Below are positions 10,860 through 23,339 of a stretch of DNA of 64,000 nt, piece by piece. The position numbers and the translations under genes were made by a program. The stretch comes from Chondrilla cf. caribensis (taxonomy: Eukaryota; Porifera; Demospongiae; Chondrillida; Chondrillidae): the NCBI GenBank assembly GCA_964020155.1, contig OZ026551.1, positions 3,379,018 to 3,443,017 on the forward strand. The letters run 5' to 3'. A model generated the notes under the pieces. The model ran no database searches, was not told where the DNA came from, and saw only the letters and a program-made list of their open reading frames with translations. The number at the start of each line of letters is the position of its first letter. Within the stretch, counting starts at the first letter, position 1.

Positions 10860-12900
10860 ATAGCTACCACATGGAAGGCAAATGACAACTTAAAAAAAAA
10901 CTATACTATAGCCATGCAGTAACATGCATTTTAACAGTATGAACCTGTTAATAGGATGGCAAATCACACAGTGAAACCATTTCAACCTTTGCTTGTACAT
11001 GTAGTAAGTTTGTCAGACTATATATCTAAACAACCTAGAAATTGAAAATATAAGCAGTTGTCACAAGGTTGTTGTCATGTTTGTTACTAACTTGTGTACC
11101 ATGTGTGATATATTATAGAGAAAGTAAAAGTGACCATAACATTGTATATTCACTGTATTGCAAACACTATGTGATTCCTTTAATATTAATACCATAGTAT
11201 ACTCTTGTGTTAGACATGCATTGTATAATATTATATAATTATGACCATAATAATGTATAACCACTGCAGTTAACTTTCGGATATTACATTTAATACATAT
11301 ACATACTGTAACAGGAGTATACATGGCTATGAACAAGAAAGAAATAATCCATGGATAGTCAACACTTTAGCAGATGTGCATATCATATATATCTAACTTG
11401 CACTTAGCTATAATGTACGATGCACATAAATTACTTGTACGTGTATTATATACTTGTATTTGATACAGGGGTGCACATAATGGTACATCAGAATTTCCAG
11501 GTTAATGAAGGAAGTGGAATGCACCAGTTACTACTACATAACAGGTTATTTTATATACCTTCCAATTATTATTTAACAGTATCCATTTCTATCAGCTGCT
11601 TCACACATTCACAGTAAACAAGTACAAATCCAGGTAGGGTCACCAAATTAGTTGACCCTACCCAGGTAGTCAACTAAGTAGTGACCATCACATACCCATA
11701 AAACAAACAATGAGCTTTATTGGTAACATCTCAGGACATTGTGCAGACGTGAGTCTGAGTTGACAATTAAGCGGTCAATTGTTGACATGTCCATAATTAG
11801 ATATCAGCTAAAATGAAGCCAAATTATGGGTCAACATGTTATTGGCTTCCACATTTTGAGCCAGTTTAAGCCAGTAATGAGATTCATCACTCAAGAATTG
11901 TCAAAAACAAGCAATATTGACTGTTTCTATCTGATAGTATGATGAAACAGCTGTAAATCTGGATAACAGTTAAATAATAATTGGAGAGTATATAAAATAA
12001 CCTGTCAATATCTTAATACATTAAATTTTGAATGAGATACTGTGGTGCTGTTACTTTTCCCTGACAGTAACAGTCTCTTTAAACTCTCCATACTCCACCA
12101 CATAGCTCATTATCACTCAATTTGGTTCATCCTGTTCTTTTCAACTGATGCTAGAACTTGTGTCCGAAGTTATATTGTATGTTAGTCTGAATGGTGGTAC
12201 TCAAGCTGGTGAGCAATGGTTATGTAAAATCCTCTGATTCATCTACATATACTGTTGTTTACTCCAAATCCAGACTCCATAAATTCAATCTTGAACTCTT
12301 GCACAACAATTTAATGAGCATCAACGCCCGTGTGATCCAGGTTCTTCTTTGCATTAGGCTAATAAAAGTTAATAATGGCAGAGACTGCCTGAATCCAGGG
12401 CAATGGATTATCATTTGCTGTCATTGGCAGAGTATTTGTTTTCAAGTGGCATTGGAATTGAACAAGCTGCATGATTTGCTAGAGTAGACAATAGACAATA
12501 CAATATTATACATAATATGCTGCACATATTTGATACTGATTCATAAGTATAAGATTCCACAATTTCCCAGTACCACTATAATATTATGCCAGCACAGACT
12601 AAAGAATATCCAGTTAATCCTTCAGACCCTCAGTCCACCATATATATTTTGAAGAGGTATTGTGGCACATTAGTGAAAAGTATATACCTGTATATTATAT
12701 AATATTATTATACAGAAAATATGCCTATTTCCTTGAGAGTGAGACATTACTGGTTTGAAGCAGTGCATTATTGTACATCTGGCCCTTCTTTCCCTGCAGA
12801 CTCGTATACAGCAAGAACAGGGACATTGAACAATTCTCCAATTTTGCCTCTGACAAAATGGGATTTTTCATCCCATCATACAGATTAACAATAATTGTAA
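10860..12900 (-). pseudogene. Degenerate copy of array-flanking exons (unit A)
   Basis: Aligns by eye with 44.9-46.8 kb and 26.95-28.2 kb. It contains an FN3 first-half remnant (12060-12205) whose core Trp codon is TGA, a broken copy of the GPCR tail exon (12206-12490, with a TAG in frame), and the 12768-12849 tail-like exon. No intact gene. Confidence 0.55.
12768..12849 (-). other. Tail-like terminal exon remnant
   Basis: A TTTTGTCAG acceptor is followed by a phase-2-compatible frame, GKIGELFNVPVLAVYESAG, ending PDVQ-stop. Paralogues lie at 28128 downward and 46741 downward, just 3' of the tails of genes 2 and 3, so it may be an alternative cytoplasmic tail exon. Here no TM exon is visible nearby. 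Confidence 0.35.
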
Positions 12901-13206
12901 TTATTATTATCATATAACATACCATATGTACATGTAACATAAGTAATGATATGAATGTAATGTAATAGCAATAATTTAAAAGTAATGACAGTAATCTAAC
13001 TACAATAATTATTAAACACATATTTACAATTAAATAAAATATTATACCTAAATTATGTTTATATATACATATTTTACAATTAAAAAAATGAATATAAGAA
13101 TTAAATAGGTGAGATAATATAATATTATGATACAATAATAATAATAAAGGGCTTTCTCAGTGCTTTGGAATGATTTGTTGTACGTATTCCATCATTACTT
13201 ACTAAA

Positions 13207-13221
13207 CAATTGTATTATGCT

Positions 13222-13275
<54 letters not shown>
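13207..13275. repeat. (TA)n microsatellite
   Basis: Uninterrupted alternating T and A of about 50 nt within 13227-13275, with an imperfect left flank. Confidence 0.9.
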
Positions 13276-13278
<3 letters not shown>

Positions 13279-13335
13279 CACACTACACTCTCCACTCAAG
13301 GGAGGATTGCACATATGTACACTTCAACACAGCTC

Positions 13336-13595
13336 ACAGCCCAGAGATCTCGCAATGTGGGTAGATTATAGAGGTTCACTCAGTACAGTCTACAATGATG
13401 AAATGATCTCAGCATGTTGGTAGATTATAGAGGTTCACTCAGTACAGTCTACAATCATCAGGAGATCTCAACATGTGGGTAGATTATAGAGGTTCATCCA
13501 GTACAGTCTACAATGATGAGGAAATCACAACATATGGGTGGATTGTTACAGCCCACTCAGTACGGTCCACAGGGAAATCTCACATGTGGTCAGAA
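13336..13595. repeat. Minisatellite, about 62-bp unit, four copies
   Basis: Repeated units contain GTAGATTATAGAGGTTCACT and CAGTACAGTCTACAAT. The copies decay toward the right. Confidence 0.8.
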
Positions 13596-13940
13596 TTAAC
13601 AAGGCCAGATGATCAGGAGGTAGATATGGTGATTTGATTACAAATGAAATTCAAAAGTGTTTGGGTTGACCATATGCTCAGCTACAAGTTACCATGGCAA
13701 CAAGCATAATCGACTAAGTAGTTGATGATTACCATTACCACGGACAACAGAAGGTATGTATTTCAAACTGAAATACATAACATGGGGGAATATGCATTCA
13801 GGGACCACCCTGGCTTCAAGAAACAATGTTCTCTGAAGACAGGCAATTCATACTACATGGCATTTAGTGTGTGAGTGCTTTTGTTTGCCACCACGACGCC
13901 TATAGTAGGATCGTGTGTGTATGCATCCAAAACTGTTAAA

Positions 13941-14294
13941 GGCTGAGGGAGTCTTTAATGTGGTAGGAGTGGCTGATTGATTGGTATACTAAGTGGTTGG
14001 AGTGTTGCGTCATGGCTGACTGACCACACTAAGGTCAGTGACCTGTAGTGCAGTTAAGCACATGTCCATATGGTTGCCATGGTAGCCACTCCACACAAGA
14101 GTTACAACCATAATATGTAAGGGATGAATTATGAACTTTAATCATATCTAAATGAAGGAAATGGTCACTATAAACTAGCCTTTGGTATATATAATATAGC
14201 CATGGTCTTGTCAAATAGGCACTCTTGTCAGGTTATGTGCGAATGCCATAAGCATTGCAGCCTGCAGCTAATTCAGAAAGACATGTTTACACAA
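13941..14294 (+). repeat. Dispersed repeat, copy 1
   Basis: Matches 19321-19688 in the same orientation over about 360 bp, including TCAGGTTATGTG and GACTGACCACACTAAGGTCA. The two copies flank the ankyrin-kelch gene. Confidence 0.75.
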
Positions 14295-14300
14295 ATATGC

Positions 14301-14846
14301 TGTGTGGTTGACATTTGAGAGTGGTGGCCTTGTCCTTTTGATACATTTAGATCTTGTGGTGGTGTCTTTGGAAATGTTGTTTGTGATAAGAGATGCCACA
14401 TTGCACAGTGTCAGTTTGATGGAGGAGATTGTGGAAGGATGATGAATTGTCAACCCCCCAGGGTTGTTCAATGTGTGTAATTCCCATTTGTATACAAGGT
14501 GTTGTGTGTGTATATTCATCCCATCCAATGTCCCCATGTTCTAATGTGTCATGTGCTCCTCCGTTGTGCTCCCTCTCTCCCAGCTGAATGGAGTCTTGTT
14601 GATGCTAACCAGGGCTACACTGGAGGAGTTGAATGGGAAGAAGAATAGGTTTCTTTTTGAGATGGTCCAGTTCTGAACTGTATCCCCATCTTGTTGAGCA
14701 TGGAGGATACCTCAGGAAGGGTTGTCGGTGGACAAGACCCTACCCAGTAAGTGTATTCCACCCTGCTACATCCACTTGGAGGTACGTGTGTACGTATTGA
14801 CTTGCACCACCTCCTTTTTGTCAAAGTGTAGTGTGTTGTAAGTGGT
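14301..14846 (+). repeat. Repeated segment, copy 1 (contains 14584-14746)
   Basis: Near-identical over long stretches to 25386-25936, same strand. Holds the galactosyltransferase-like fragment. Confidence 0.75.
14584..14746 (+). pseudogene. Possible beta-1,4-galactosyltransferase exon fragment
   Basis: After a CTCTCTCCCAG acceptor the frame reads NGVLLMLTRATLEELNGKKN, then after a one-base shift SSELYPHLVEHGG, ending at a GTAAGT donor. The order (G)GVLLLT, NG-x-x-NR, E-x-Y resembles the C-terminal catalytic segment of the beta4GalT7 family. The family WGWG-EDD signature is not preserved, so the fragment is broken or the match is chance. A second copy is at 25671-25826. Confidence 0.35.
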
Positions 14847-14849
14847 TCT

Positions 14850-16900
14850 CTGGAGATTGTGTGTGTGGTGTATATTTCCAGTAGTGAAGTGAGTGTCCTA
14901 TCCCAATGTACATAGGTGTGTACATGTATGTCCACTGTATTCAGTTCCAGTAAAGACCTTCCCCTGGCAAACTAGTGTACAAGCACAGTACATTCACTCC
15001 ATCCATCCGTGTAGATATAAACCCATCATATAGATGTACATCCATCCATAGGTGTACACCCACAGGTATGTGCATACATTCATATGTACTCTATTGTGGG
15101 TAGTGACCTCATCTGTCCCACATTCCCACAGCTCAAGCCTGGAGGTTGACCTTGAGGTGGACCTTTCACAATGTGCCATCCTGTTTGAATCCCGAACCAT
15201 ATAGATGTTCATACATCCATGCTATATATACTACATGTACTGTGGAATATTAGGATCAAGTTATTACCACCACTAACAGCCAACAGATGAGAGTCCATTG
15301 TTGTTATTGTTGTGAGTAGATTATATCCTGTTCTATGTGTATGTTAGTGTATAAACCTGACATAATGTTCTCTGTGTCCAGTTGTAGCAGGAGACCCATT
15401 AGAAGTGTATCTACTCCACTGTTATCTTAGTGTTAAGACTCCTACCTACAGAGGATTGTGATCGGATGTGTGTGTGTGGAGGTTGTATGTGCATGGGAAG
15501 GTGTGTTTGATGGAGATTGGGTACATTTGTTTTGAAATATAAAGCAATCATTTCATTAGTATGTACCTGATTTCGAGTGATATGATAATTTTTGTTGTGG
15601 TTGCATACTTATTTATTGTTTCTATGGAATTGATGGAGACCATCACATGCCATCCTGTGTTCCACTTCTCTGACATTTTTTGATATGTAGTAGTATTTGA
15701 AAATTTAATCAATATTTGGACCATCAACTCGATTATACTTGATTTCAAGTGATACAAATGTTATTATTCTGAATGATCATGAAATGCATGTTCATTGTCT
15801 TGTCTGAAATAAATTATAGAACTCCGTATACCCTAGTCAGTACAGGCGTCGCGTGATCATGTCCATGAGAGAACTCCCTAGTCAGTTCAAGCATCATGCA
15901 TGTGATCATATGTAAGTATCGATCTACAATTCAGCTTTATCAACGATTTTCTCTCCTTTGATACCAAAAGCAAGAATGATATCTCGCAGACGTGTCCCTC
16001 ATCGATAGAAAGATCCTCACACCCCTGAGAAAGGTAATTTTTTCACCATATTGTGATTTCCCAAATTTTTAGTAAGTACATTGATAGCCAGTTGGTCACA
16101 TAGCTCCGAGTATGGGCATTACACTTACATGACTTGCAGAAACCTGCTCACACATTGTTGTCATATGTACAGTTTGACTACCACAGTCCACATATATCCT
16201 GGCACAATCATGGAAGTGGCTCTCCAACAAGCCATACAACAGTTAAGACATCAAAATAGCAGCAAAAAGGGACACGTAGCTATGAACCATGCATAGCATG
16301 CAACAAAAACATGCCAGCACACTGTATCAACAGAAAATTTGCTAGGTTAGTGACGTTAGTAGCTATATTATGATATTAGGCAATAATAATAATAAAATGA
16401 AATAGACTGTGTGTATAAATATATAAAATCTGTTGAGCTTAAGCTTGTCAACTTTCCCTCAGCATGGAATGGACTTATCTGGAACTTCCAAACCTCAGGA
16501 TTCAGGATCATCACTCATCACTGACCAAAATTTGGAAATTAATTGAAAGAGGTGTTGAAGTTTTCTGAAGACCAAATTTTTGCACCAACTAGAACTATGG
16601 GACCACTTAAATTTTAATGTGGGACATGTGTTCTGCTATATTCACCCTGCCCTCCATCACTAGACAATGCAGATAACATGTACATGCATGTGATTCTAGA
16701 TCTACCATGTACAAAATGAGCATGTCTGGGGTCAAAAATGTTTACAGTTTGGCACCGAATATACCTCCATATATCCCCAAATTCGCACCCTTGAAGTAAT
16801 AATACATATGCAACCTTTATAATAATATTATGCAATACAAGTGTATAACATACATTAATTTTGTTTTTATCCATGTACCAGCAGGTCGAACTCACCTCCG
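14850..16900. other. Intergenic, no supported gene
   Basis: Only short ORFs without splice context. A roughly 40-bp direct repeat with CCCTAGTCAGT lies at about 15830-15910. Confidence 0.4.
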
Positions 16901-16924
16901 ACGAAATGAACACTGCGAATGTAG

Positions 16925-19079
16925 ATGGACCCGAGGTTCCAAATCCTTCCTGTTGGAGGCATAAGCCACAGTCGTCGCAATCGCTCCATACAAATTAAAA
17001 TTCCCCCAAGATTCCGTCTGAATCAATTAACATTCCATCTGGCGTCCTCTAAGTCGAGGTTGTTCTGGGATCCTTTGATCTGGTCAGTTAACATGTCTTG
17101 CGTTCGATATAAGGACTTCGAGTTTTATGGTGAGTGTAGATTGGTGTGAGTGCTTATCAGCAGTGTCGTCTTCATCGCTTTATCATTTATGGCTTCACAG
17201 ATCGCTCCAATCCTTTCAGTTTTAGAAGCGCTTTATTATAATGTTCAGTGAATGTGTTCTCCTTCAAATCCTATAATGACTTAGACTGGAACGCGTCTAG
17301 TATAATTTCTCTCCCATCTCTTCAGGTTTCGACATCTCAACAGATTGGACTTCTAATTATGTGTATTATTATTGTAACAGTTCCAGTTTTGAAATTGATT
17401 GATGTTATGTTTTATAGTAAATTCACCGATTCGATGCAGTTCCTCATCCGACGATCACTGTAGACTACCGAGTCCAGTTGTTAGTTCCTGTCCAGCCTCT
17501 CATTGTAGTGTGTTGTCATTTGCTGTAGATGAAGAACTCAGTGATATTGACAAGTACCACTGGTTGAACATTTCCATTAAATTTCACAATGTGACTCTGA
17601 TGAAGGATCTGATTGCTTCAGGAGTGTGCGTGAACTTTCCCCCTAATGTTCCCACGGATGCAGACTTCAGTCCTCTCCACAACTGCGTAGAGTACGACCT
17701 GCTAGAAGGAGTCCCTATTCTAGTGGATGCGGGAGCCAATGTGAACATCAGAGCTTTGAAGGACTACAAGCCGACTCCCATTCATCAAGCCATTGTCCGC
17801 GACAACCTCCCAATGGTGAAGATGTTGCTTGCTCACGGTGCTGACCCCTACTGCCTCATTCATGGAATACGTCCCGTTCTCAATAAACCTTTCAGCTGGG
17901 ACTGCTTTGAAATGGCCAAAGTGTTTGAGAACTATGAAGTGATGTCGTATTTCAAGGAATACAAGGTTGGTCCATTCATTGCTCATGTCCTGATAACCAC
18001 GCATGTAGCCGACCACACATGTAGATGAATCATGTTCACTTATAAAGGTACCTATCAATGTGATGTGTGTCTCACTTCTCATCTGCCTCTAGTATACATT
18101 CTTATTTGATGGTTAATTTGATGTGATTATATTTTGTAGTTGTTTGAAGAAGAGAAGTTGAAGCTGAGTCACCTCTACTGGAGAGAACAACCAGATGTAC
18201 CAGAGGAAATTTGGGATCCAACAGCAGTTTATTTGAATGGAAAGATATTTGTTGGTGAAAGGGGGTGGTACTATCATCAGTTTCTTTGTGTGTTTAATGT
18301 TGTCAGTCGAACATGGTCTAAACTGCCATTTCATAATTCTTGTGGAATGTATGGCTTCACCTTGACAGCCAGCAACAGCAAGGTATACACATTAGGTGGT
18401 ACCTGGATAAAGGATGGGGAAGTGGAAGTGTGTTCAAATAAAGTGTTTAGTTTAGATGATGATTTGAAGTGGTGTACTACACTCCCACCACTGAACATAG
18501 GGAGGAAAGATGCTACATCAACCTTTTTTGACAACTTCATTCTTGTAGCTGGTGGTTATAGCAGGAATGGTCGGTTGTCATCAGTAGAAGTGTTGGACAG
18601 TTCCCAGTCAGCCTCCACTTGGTGGGAGATTTGTGACTTACCTGAATGGTCTGTGGACATGCAGTGCACAGTAACACATGCCGAACTTTTCATTGGATGT
18701 GGTGTTGATACTGAATGTACAGTTTACACGTCCAAACTGAATGCTATAAAGGAGTACCCTAAACATTGATGAAGATTCTGAATCCAGTGTATCTCCTAAA
18801 TCATTTTGGCAGTCCCTCCCTAAAACACCACTTAAGGGGAGTGGTTTATTTTCTGTAAACAACTGTCTTCTTACTGTGGGTGGTCTTGATGGTAACAAAC
18901 CTAATCCATCTATTCATTTATATGATTGTTATGCGAAGACTTGGTCTAAAGTGTCTGATATTAGAAAAAGCAGTCTGTCACCAGCTGTTGTTGTTATTAC
19001 ATTTGAGAACAAACAGGAACTTGTACTTGGTGGTGGTTGGGGTGCTGGCACTTCTGTAGAATCATGTGAATTATTGTAG
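16925..19079 (+). CDS. Ankyrin-kelch protein gene, one frameshift
   Basis: Three exons: 16925-17129 (ATG preceded by an in-frame TAG; ends phase 1 at GTGAGT), 17418-17965 (phase 1 to 0) and 18140-19079. Exon 2 encodes ankyrin-type repeats (SPLHNCVEYDLLEGVPILVD, then ANVNIRALKDYKPTPIHQA and MLLAHGADP). Exon 3 encodes kelch-type blades (VYTLGG, ILVAGGYSRNGRLSSVEVLD, LLTVGGLDG). The frame ends at a TGA at 18767-18769, but kelch sequence resumes in another frame through NNCLLTVGGLDGNKP to a stop at 19077-19079. So there is a one-base indel near 18740-18766. It is either a young pseudogene, a truncated protein or an assembly error. No BTB domain is visible. Likely cytoplasmic scaffold or adaptor; substrate unknown. 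The exon 2 donor (GTTGGT) is weak. Confidence 0.7.
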
Positions 19080-19320
19080 GTGTTGGTTTTTCAGACTGAT
19101 TTTTATATTTCCATTTATTTTTTGTTGTTTCCACAGTGATTTTTGTAGAGTTATTTATTCTAATAAATATCGCTTGTTAGTTGTTGTCGAGACGACATGC
19201 ATGCTCTGTGATATGCATAGTGGATGAGTGTTGGTATAGAGTAAAGTCAAATTATCACAATATAACACTTGTGGTTTGGACTGTGACCACATCTGATATT
19301 GACTGTAAACCACATCAAAG

Positions 19321-19688
19321 GTCGAGGCCAGGGAGCCTTCAATGTGGTGGGAGTGGCTGATTGATCGGCAGATTAAGTTGTTGCATGTTGGAGTGTTGCT
19401 TCATGGTTGACTGACCACACTAAGGTCAGTGACCTTTAGTGCAGTTAGACACATGTCCACATGGTTACCATGGTAGCCACTCCACACAAGAGTGACAACA
19501 ATAATTATGTAAGGGCTGAATGATGAACTTGAGTCATATCTAAATGAAAGAAATGGTCACTATAAACCAGCCTCAGATATAATATAATATAGCCATGGTA
19601 TTGTCAAATGGGCACTCTTGTCAGGTTATGTGGGGATATCATAAGCATTGCAGCCTACAGCTAATTGAGAAAGACATGTTTACACATA
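19321..19688 (+). repeat. Dispersed repeat, copy 2
   Basis: Partner of 13941-14294, same orientation. Confidence 0.75.
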
Positions 19689-19689
19689 A

Positions 19690-20160
19690 TATAAGCTTAT
19701 TTGATATTGGCCCACTGGAGCAGACAGTATCACTAATATAGCCCTGGTGGTATCTCTGATGTATGTCCATGCAATACAATAACAATGCATTATACTTGGT
19801 ATTGATATTAAATTATTAATTAATTTATTCTTGTTTCATAACAATCAATATTAATTATCAGTAGGAAAATTGAATGAGAGTCAACAGCCTAAATAAAAAA
19901 TTCATTACAAGCCATTCTTGTGCGAATTCAAGAAATATCACACAGACGTAGTAACTAACGTACACAAACAATTTAATATAAATACAAGTCTAAGGGACCA
20001 CGCATCCATGTAATACAAACCTATAGGAAGGAAGTAGGAGAAGTACCTACAATGTGCTACCACGTCAACAAAAGTACAGCATGTGGTCAATTTCAGTACA
20101 AAGTGCTAAACAATATCATGAGTGAGAGTGCAGACTTCTGTGTGTATGCACACGCATGAA
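19690..20160. other. Intergenic, no supported gene
   Basis: AT-rich, no splice-flanked frame seen. Confidence 0.4.
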
Positions 20161-20164
20161 TGTA

Positions 20165-20182
20165 TACACACACACACACACG

Positions 20183-20252
<70 letters not shown>
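20165..20252. repeat. (CA)n microsatellite
   Basis: CA dinucleotides with one GTATA interruption near 20182. It abuts the 3' end of the minus-strand gene. Confidence 0.95.
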
Positions 20253-20255
<3 letters not shown>

Positions 20256-20264
20256 CTGTTTATT

Positions 20265-20465
20265 CTACACTTTGGTTACAGGTCTAGGTGTGTCCCATTC
20301 AATCTCGGAATCAGTACCTGACAAGTTCTCCTCTTCCTCCTCAGGTGATGATATGGATGTTTCTGGTATCTTCTGAGGTGGACCATCACCTGTTTCTGAA
20401 CAGATGGAACTAGTTTCAGAAGATTTTGAACACTGGTGGCTGATGGGAGACAAAATCATGTGGAG
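20265..20465 (-). CDS. Last exon of the unidentified gene
   Basis: 67 codons including the stop, after a TATTACAG acceptor, phase 0. Rich in Ser, Glu and Pro. Confidence 0.65.
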   Translation of the reverse strand, partial: LHMILSPISHQCSKSSETSSICSETGDGPPQKIPETSISSPEEEEENLSGTDSEIEWDTPRPVTKV

Positions 20466-22221
20466 CTGTAATACATAGGGAGGGAGGGAGAGAAGGATAG
20501 AGAGGGAGAGAGGGGGAGGGAGTGAGGGAAGAGAGAGGGAGAGAGATATTATGTCAATAATAATATTAGTGAGCATGTTAGTGATATTATGAGGATTGGT
20601 GGAAAATTATGTAGGTGCGAGTGAGATATCAAATATTGGGAAACAGCAACCCATTGGATCTTGTAAGCACACATTCTACTGGTCCATGATTCCACAAAAT
20701 TGAGTATGTACGCATTTCAGACAGCTGATCGCAACAATAACACATTGCTGCTTACCGTGAAATTATGAGGATACCTCTTCTTGTCCTTATTAGCCTTGTC
20801 CAGCTTGGCCTTGGGGAATAGATGGGGGTAAGTCACTACCTGGGGCAGCATAGGCACAGACAGCCGTTCTCGAGCACACCATGTGTGGAGGGGCCTTTTT
20901 CTAGAAACACAGAGTACAAGAAAAGAAACACTTGATAACAGAGTAGGCAAAGCTACATTGTGTTTCAGTCAAATCTTGCAACAAGCACTCAGCACAAACT
21001 ATGCATGTATCTATTACGCATACATGCTGTATAGCTGGAAATATTGGTGAGCAATTTATAGGGACAAATTGGTGATTCAAGAGCTAAATACCAATATAAT
21101 TTCTGTCAAACCAGTGCATAACTGTTCTTTCCTGATATTAGGTGACCAATTCACCTTGTAAATTTGATGTACATACTTTAGAGATGGATTACACAAAACA
21201 GTACATGTGCATACATGGCATATTTATACATACGCATGTACATACATCCATATACGTATGAATGTATACATTATGTAAATACACACAAACATGGCCACCT
21301 ACATGAACATGTATGCACACACGCACGCACACACACACACACATCTTCTGTGATGACCACTTATGATGATAGAACTCTATCCTAAAGTGGTAATTCATGG
21401 TTGACAGCACTTGATATCAAATGATCGCATAAACAGAGGAACTGGAAATGTACAATTATTAGAAGATAAAATTCCTTGTATACTGTGACCTGTGCTTTCT
21501 ATTGTTAGCCTGGTAGAGGTGATGACCATGATATCCCTCTCTTATATCAATATGTGCAATTGTGATGTTGTCAAAATATATCCATGTGAGTTGTGGCTGT
21601 CGAAAATGACAATATTGGTACACCCTCTCCTTCTCTTTTGAAATTACGTCTACAAAATCTTCTTTCTCCTCGTTCTATACACCACACAAGCCTCTTCAAT
21701 TGATCAGCCTTGTGAATTGCTTGACAATAGATAGATCACTAAGTGCGTACTACATGACATTGTGCGTTTTCTATTCATTTCTATTATGATATACTGTACT
21801 GCAATTCTTGGTCTTTCTTCATTTTATCAGACCACCTCCATGATACTTGATAAATGTGCTTCATCATTCTTTTACATAAACTGCAGGACTGCTAACTACG
21901 TTCAGACATAGTGGTATATTTACACTTGCAAGTTAGTTGCTATTTGTGGACTACCTTGTGGCTAGCCGGAGGTTGTGTTAGCGTCCATCCGCAGCCAATC
22001 ACAGATATGTGGTGCCAATTTGTAACATGCACTGTATGCATGTATGTAAATAGGTCATCACCGACACCTGTACTGTACGGAATGTGGACTCACAACAGCC
22101 TCCTCCTGAACTGAAGCTCGGAATACCTTCGAATCTGAATTATCTTAGCAATAATGTCTTGATGGAGTACCACAGGGAATTGTGGAAAGTGTATCCAAAG
22201 TAGTACATGTACCGTCTTGGA
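20265..22221 (-). CDS. Unidentified multi-exon minus-strand gene
   Basis: Best-supported exons, 5' to 3': 22094-22221, about 21527-21649, 21343-21409, 20756-20900 and 20265-20465 (stop TAG at 20265-20267). The last three chain in phase (1 to 2, 2 to 0, 0 to stop). Readable segments are QLTWIYFDNITIAHIDIREG, MNYHFRIEFYHHKWSSQK, RPLHTWCARERLSVPMLPQ, and a Ser/Glu-rich C-terminus (SSPEEEEENLSGTDSEIEWD). The exon near 21.6 kb has two competing frames and its donor is uncertain. The 22.1-kb exon contains RRYSELQFRRRLL, slightly reminiscent of a PX domain, which I do not claim. The acidic disordered tail suggests an intracellular regulatory protein. Family not recognised. Confidence 0.5.
20477..20545. 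repeat. Purine-rich (GGGA/GAGA)n tract
   Basis: In the last intron of the unidentified gene; on the minus strand it extends the pyrimidine tract before the acceptor. Confidence 0.85.
20756..20900 (-). CDS. Penultimate exon of the unidentified gene
   Basis: 145 nt between TTTCTAG and GTAAGC. Encodes RPLHTWCARERLSVP ... KKRYPHNFT. Joins the last exon in phase 0. Confidence 0.65.
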
Positions 22222-22277
22222 CTGGGATTGTGACACCCTGAGGAGGATTGCATAATAGTAAAGTGCAGTACATACCC

Positions 22278-22278
<1 letters not shown>

Positions 22279-22310
<32 letters not shown>

Positions 22311-22344
22311 CATGAACAAACACCCACAGCCACATGCATACATG

Positions 22345-22372
<28 letters not shown>
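22279..22372. repeat. Two (CA)n blocks
   Basis: CA tracts at 22279-22309 and 22348-22372. The long Val-Cys ORFs here are repeat artefacts. Confidence 0.9.
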
Positions 22373-22375
<3 letters not shown>

Positions 22376-22731
22376 AGGTGCAAGAGAACTCTTAAACATA
22401 GAGGTTGCATATAAAAGGCGGGGTGGCAAACGTAACTGGAGTGAAACGGAGCAAAATGGCTGCCTGATGCCATTCACATGGAATACATGCTCAAAGATTT
22501 ATACCGTAATGTTAGTGGCATATTCTACACAAACCACATACCTTACAAAACCAATAGACTGGTTTAAAATAACAACTAGTAACTTTTACCTGTGTAAATG
22601 TTACGAGTTTTTTCTGATTTCATTGAGTTAGCACCAAATCTGGCTTAGCCCCTCACAATTTTCAAATCTTTGTGGACACCTTTAGTCAGCATATAAGCTA
22701 CGATGGAACTTTCGTGTAGATTTTTACCACA

Positions 22732-23077
22732 TTGGAAGGATCCAGAGCAGCTGATGCGCATACAAAATCAACGAGAAGGTCTACGTTCACCACACCTCAC
22801 GAATCTCTGCCACGAAGGATACGAGTAACTCGGTCAGGTTCTCCTGCGTTGATTCTACATCTCTGTGGGGCAGGAAGATCGTTAGAAGAGCTTCTCGCCA
22901 TATCGCTCGAGAAAGTACGTAATCAATTGACTAATGTGTTATATATTCCTTTATTTCTTTTGTTTCATTGTTTAGAGCAATGATAATGCATTGTTGAGGC
23001 AAAAGAAGAGGCACTACTTAGAGAGCTTCTCCATTTGCTTTTTGAATTGCGTGCCTATTAATCTTTCTCGAATGTGA
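22732..23077 (+). other. Possible small two-exon plus-strand coding region
   Basis: 22732-22914 is open up to a GTACGT donor; a 61-bp intron ends in TTTAG; 22976-23077 continues in phase 0 to TGA. No upstream ATG in frame was found, and the minus strand also has a frame here (23014-23271). Low confidence. Confidence 0.2.
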
Positions 23078-23271
23078 CCACACCCCCTTTTATACTTGAA
23101 CAAAACTCTAGATTCGCTGGCATTTAAGAAAGCGACCTCTACGTTTGAGAGAAGAGAGGGAATTGGAGCTTTCCCACAAACTTCACATGAAAACAAATAT
23201 AAGTCATGAAAACATGGATCTAAAGGTAAACAAGTAAACAACCTTATTGTTCTTAGTTCTAGCTTCTCCAT
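23014..23271 (-). other. Open frame, 85 aa, possible first exon
   Basis: Begins ATG (MEKLELRTIRLF) and includes FSCEVCGKAPIP. It could be a 5' exon of the unidentified gene or a small independent gene. No donor I trust. Confidence 0.3.
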
Positions 23272-23339
23272 AAAATGTGATGGCTATTTCGGTGCTTTTG
23301 AATGATTTGTTGTACAATAAAATAGGCACATATCATGAC

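Noticed and set aside
12725..13135. 136-aa minus-strand ORF
   Set aside because: Mostly AT-rich intergenic sequence; only the short segment 12768-12849 has homologues, and in a different frame.
13336..13595. Possible CRISPR-like array
   Set aside because: It is a minisatellite with contiguous diverging units and no distinct spacers, in a eukaryotic genome.
16614..16913. 99-aa minus-strand ORF left of the kelch gene
   Set aside because: No splice context, no repeated or family-like pattern, low-complexity start.
17248..17463. 71-aa ORF with a hydrophobic stretch between kelch-gene exons 1 and 2
   Set aside because: It lies in the intron defined by the phase-matched junction 17129 to 17418; probably chance.
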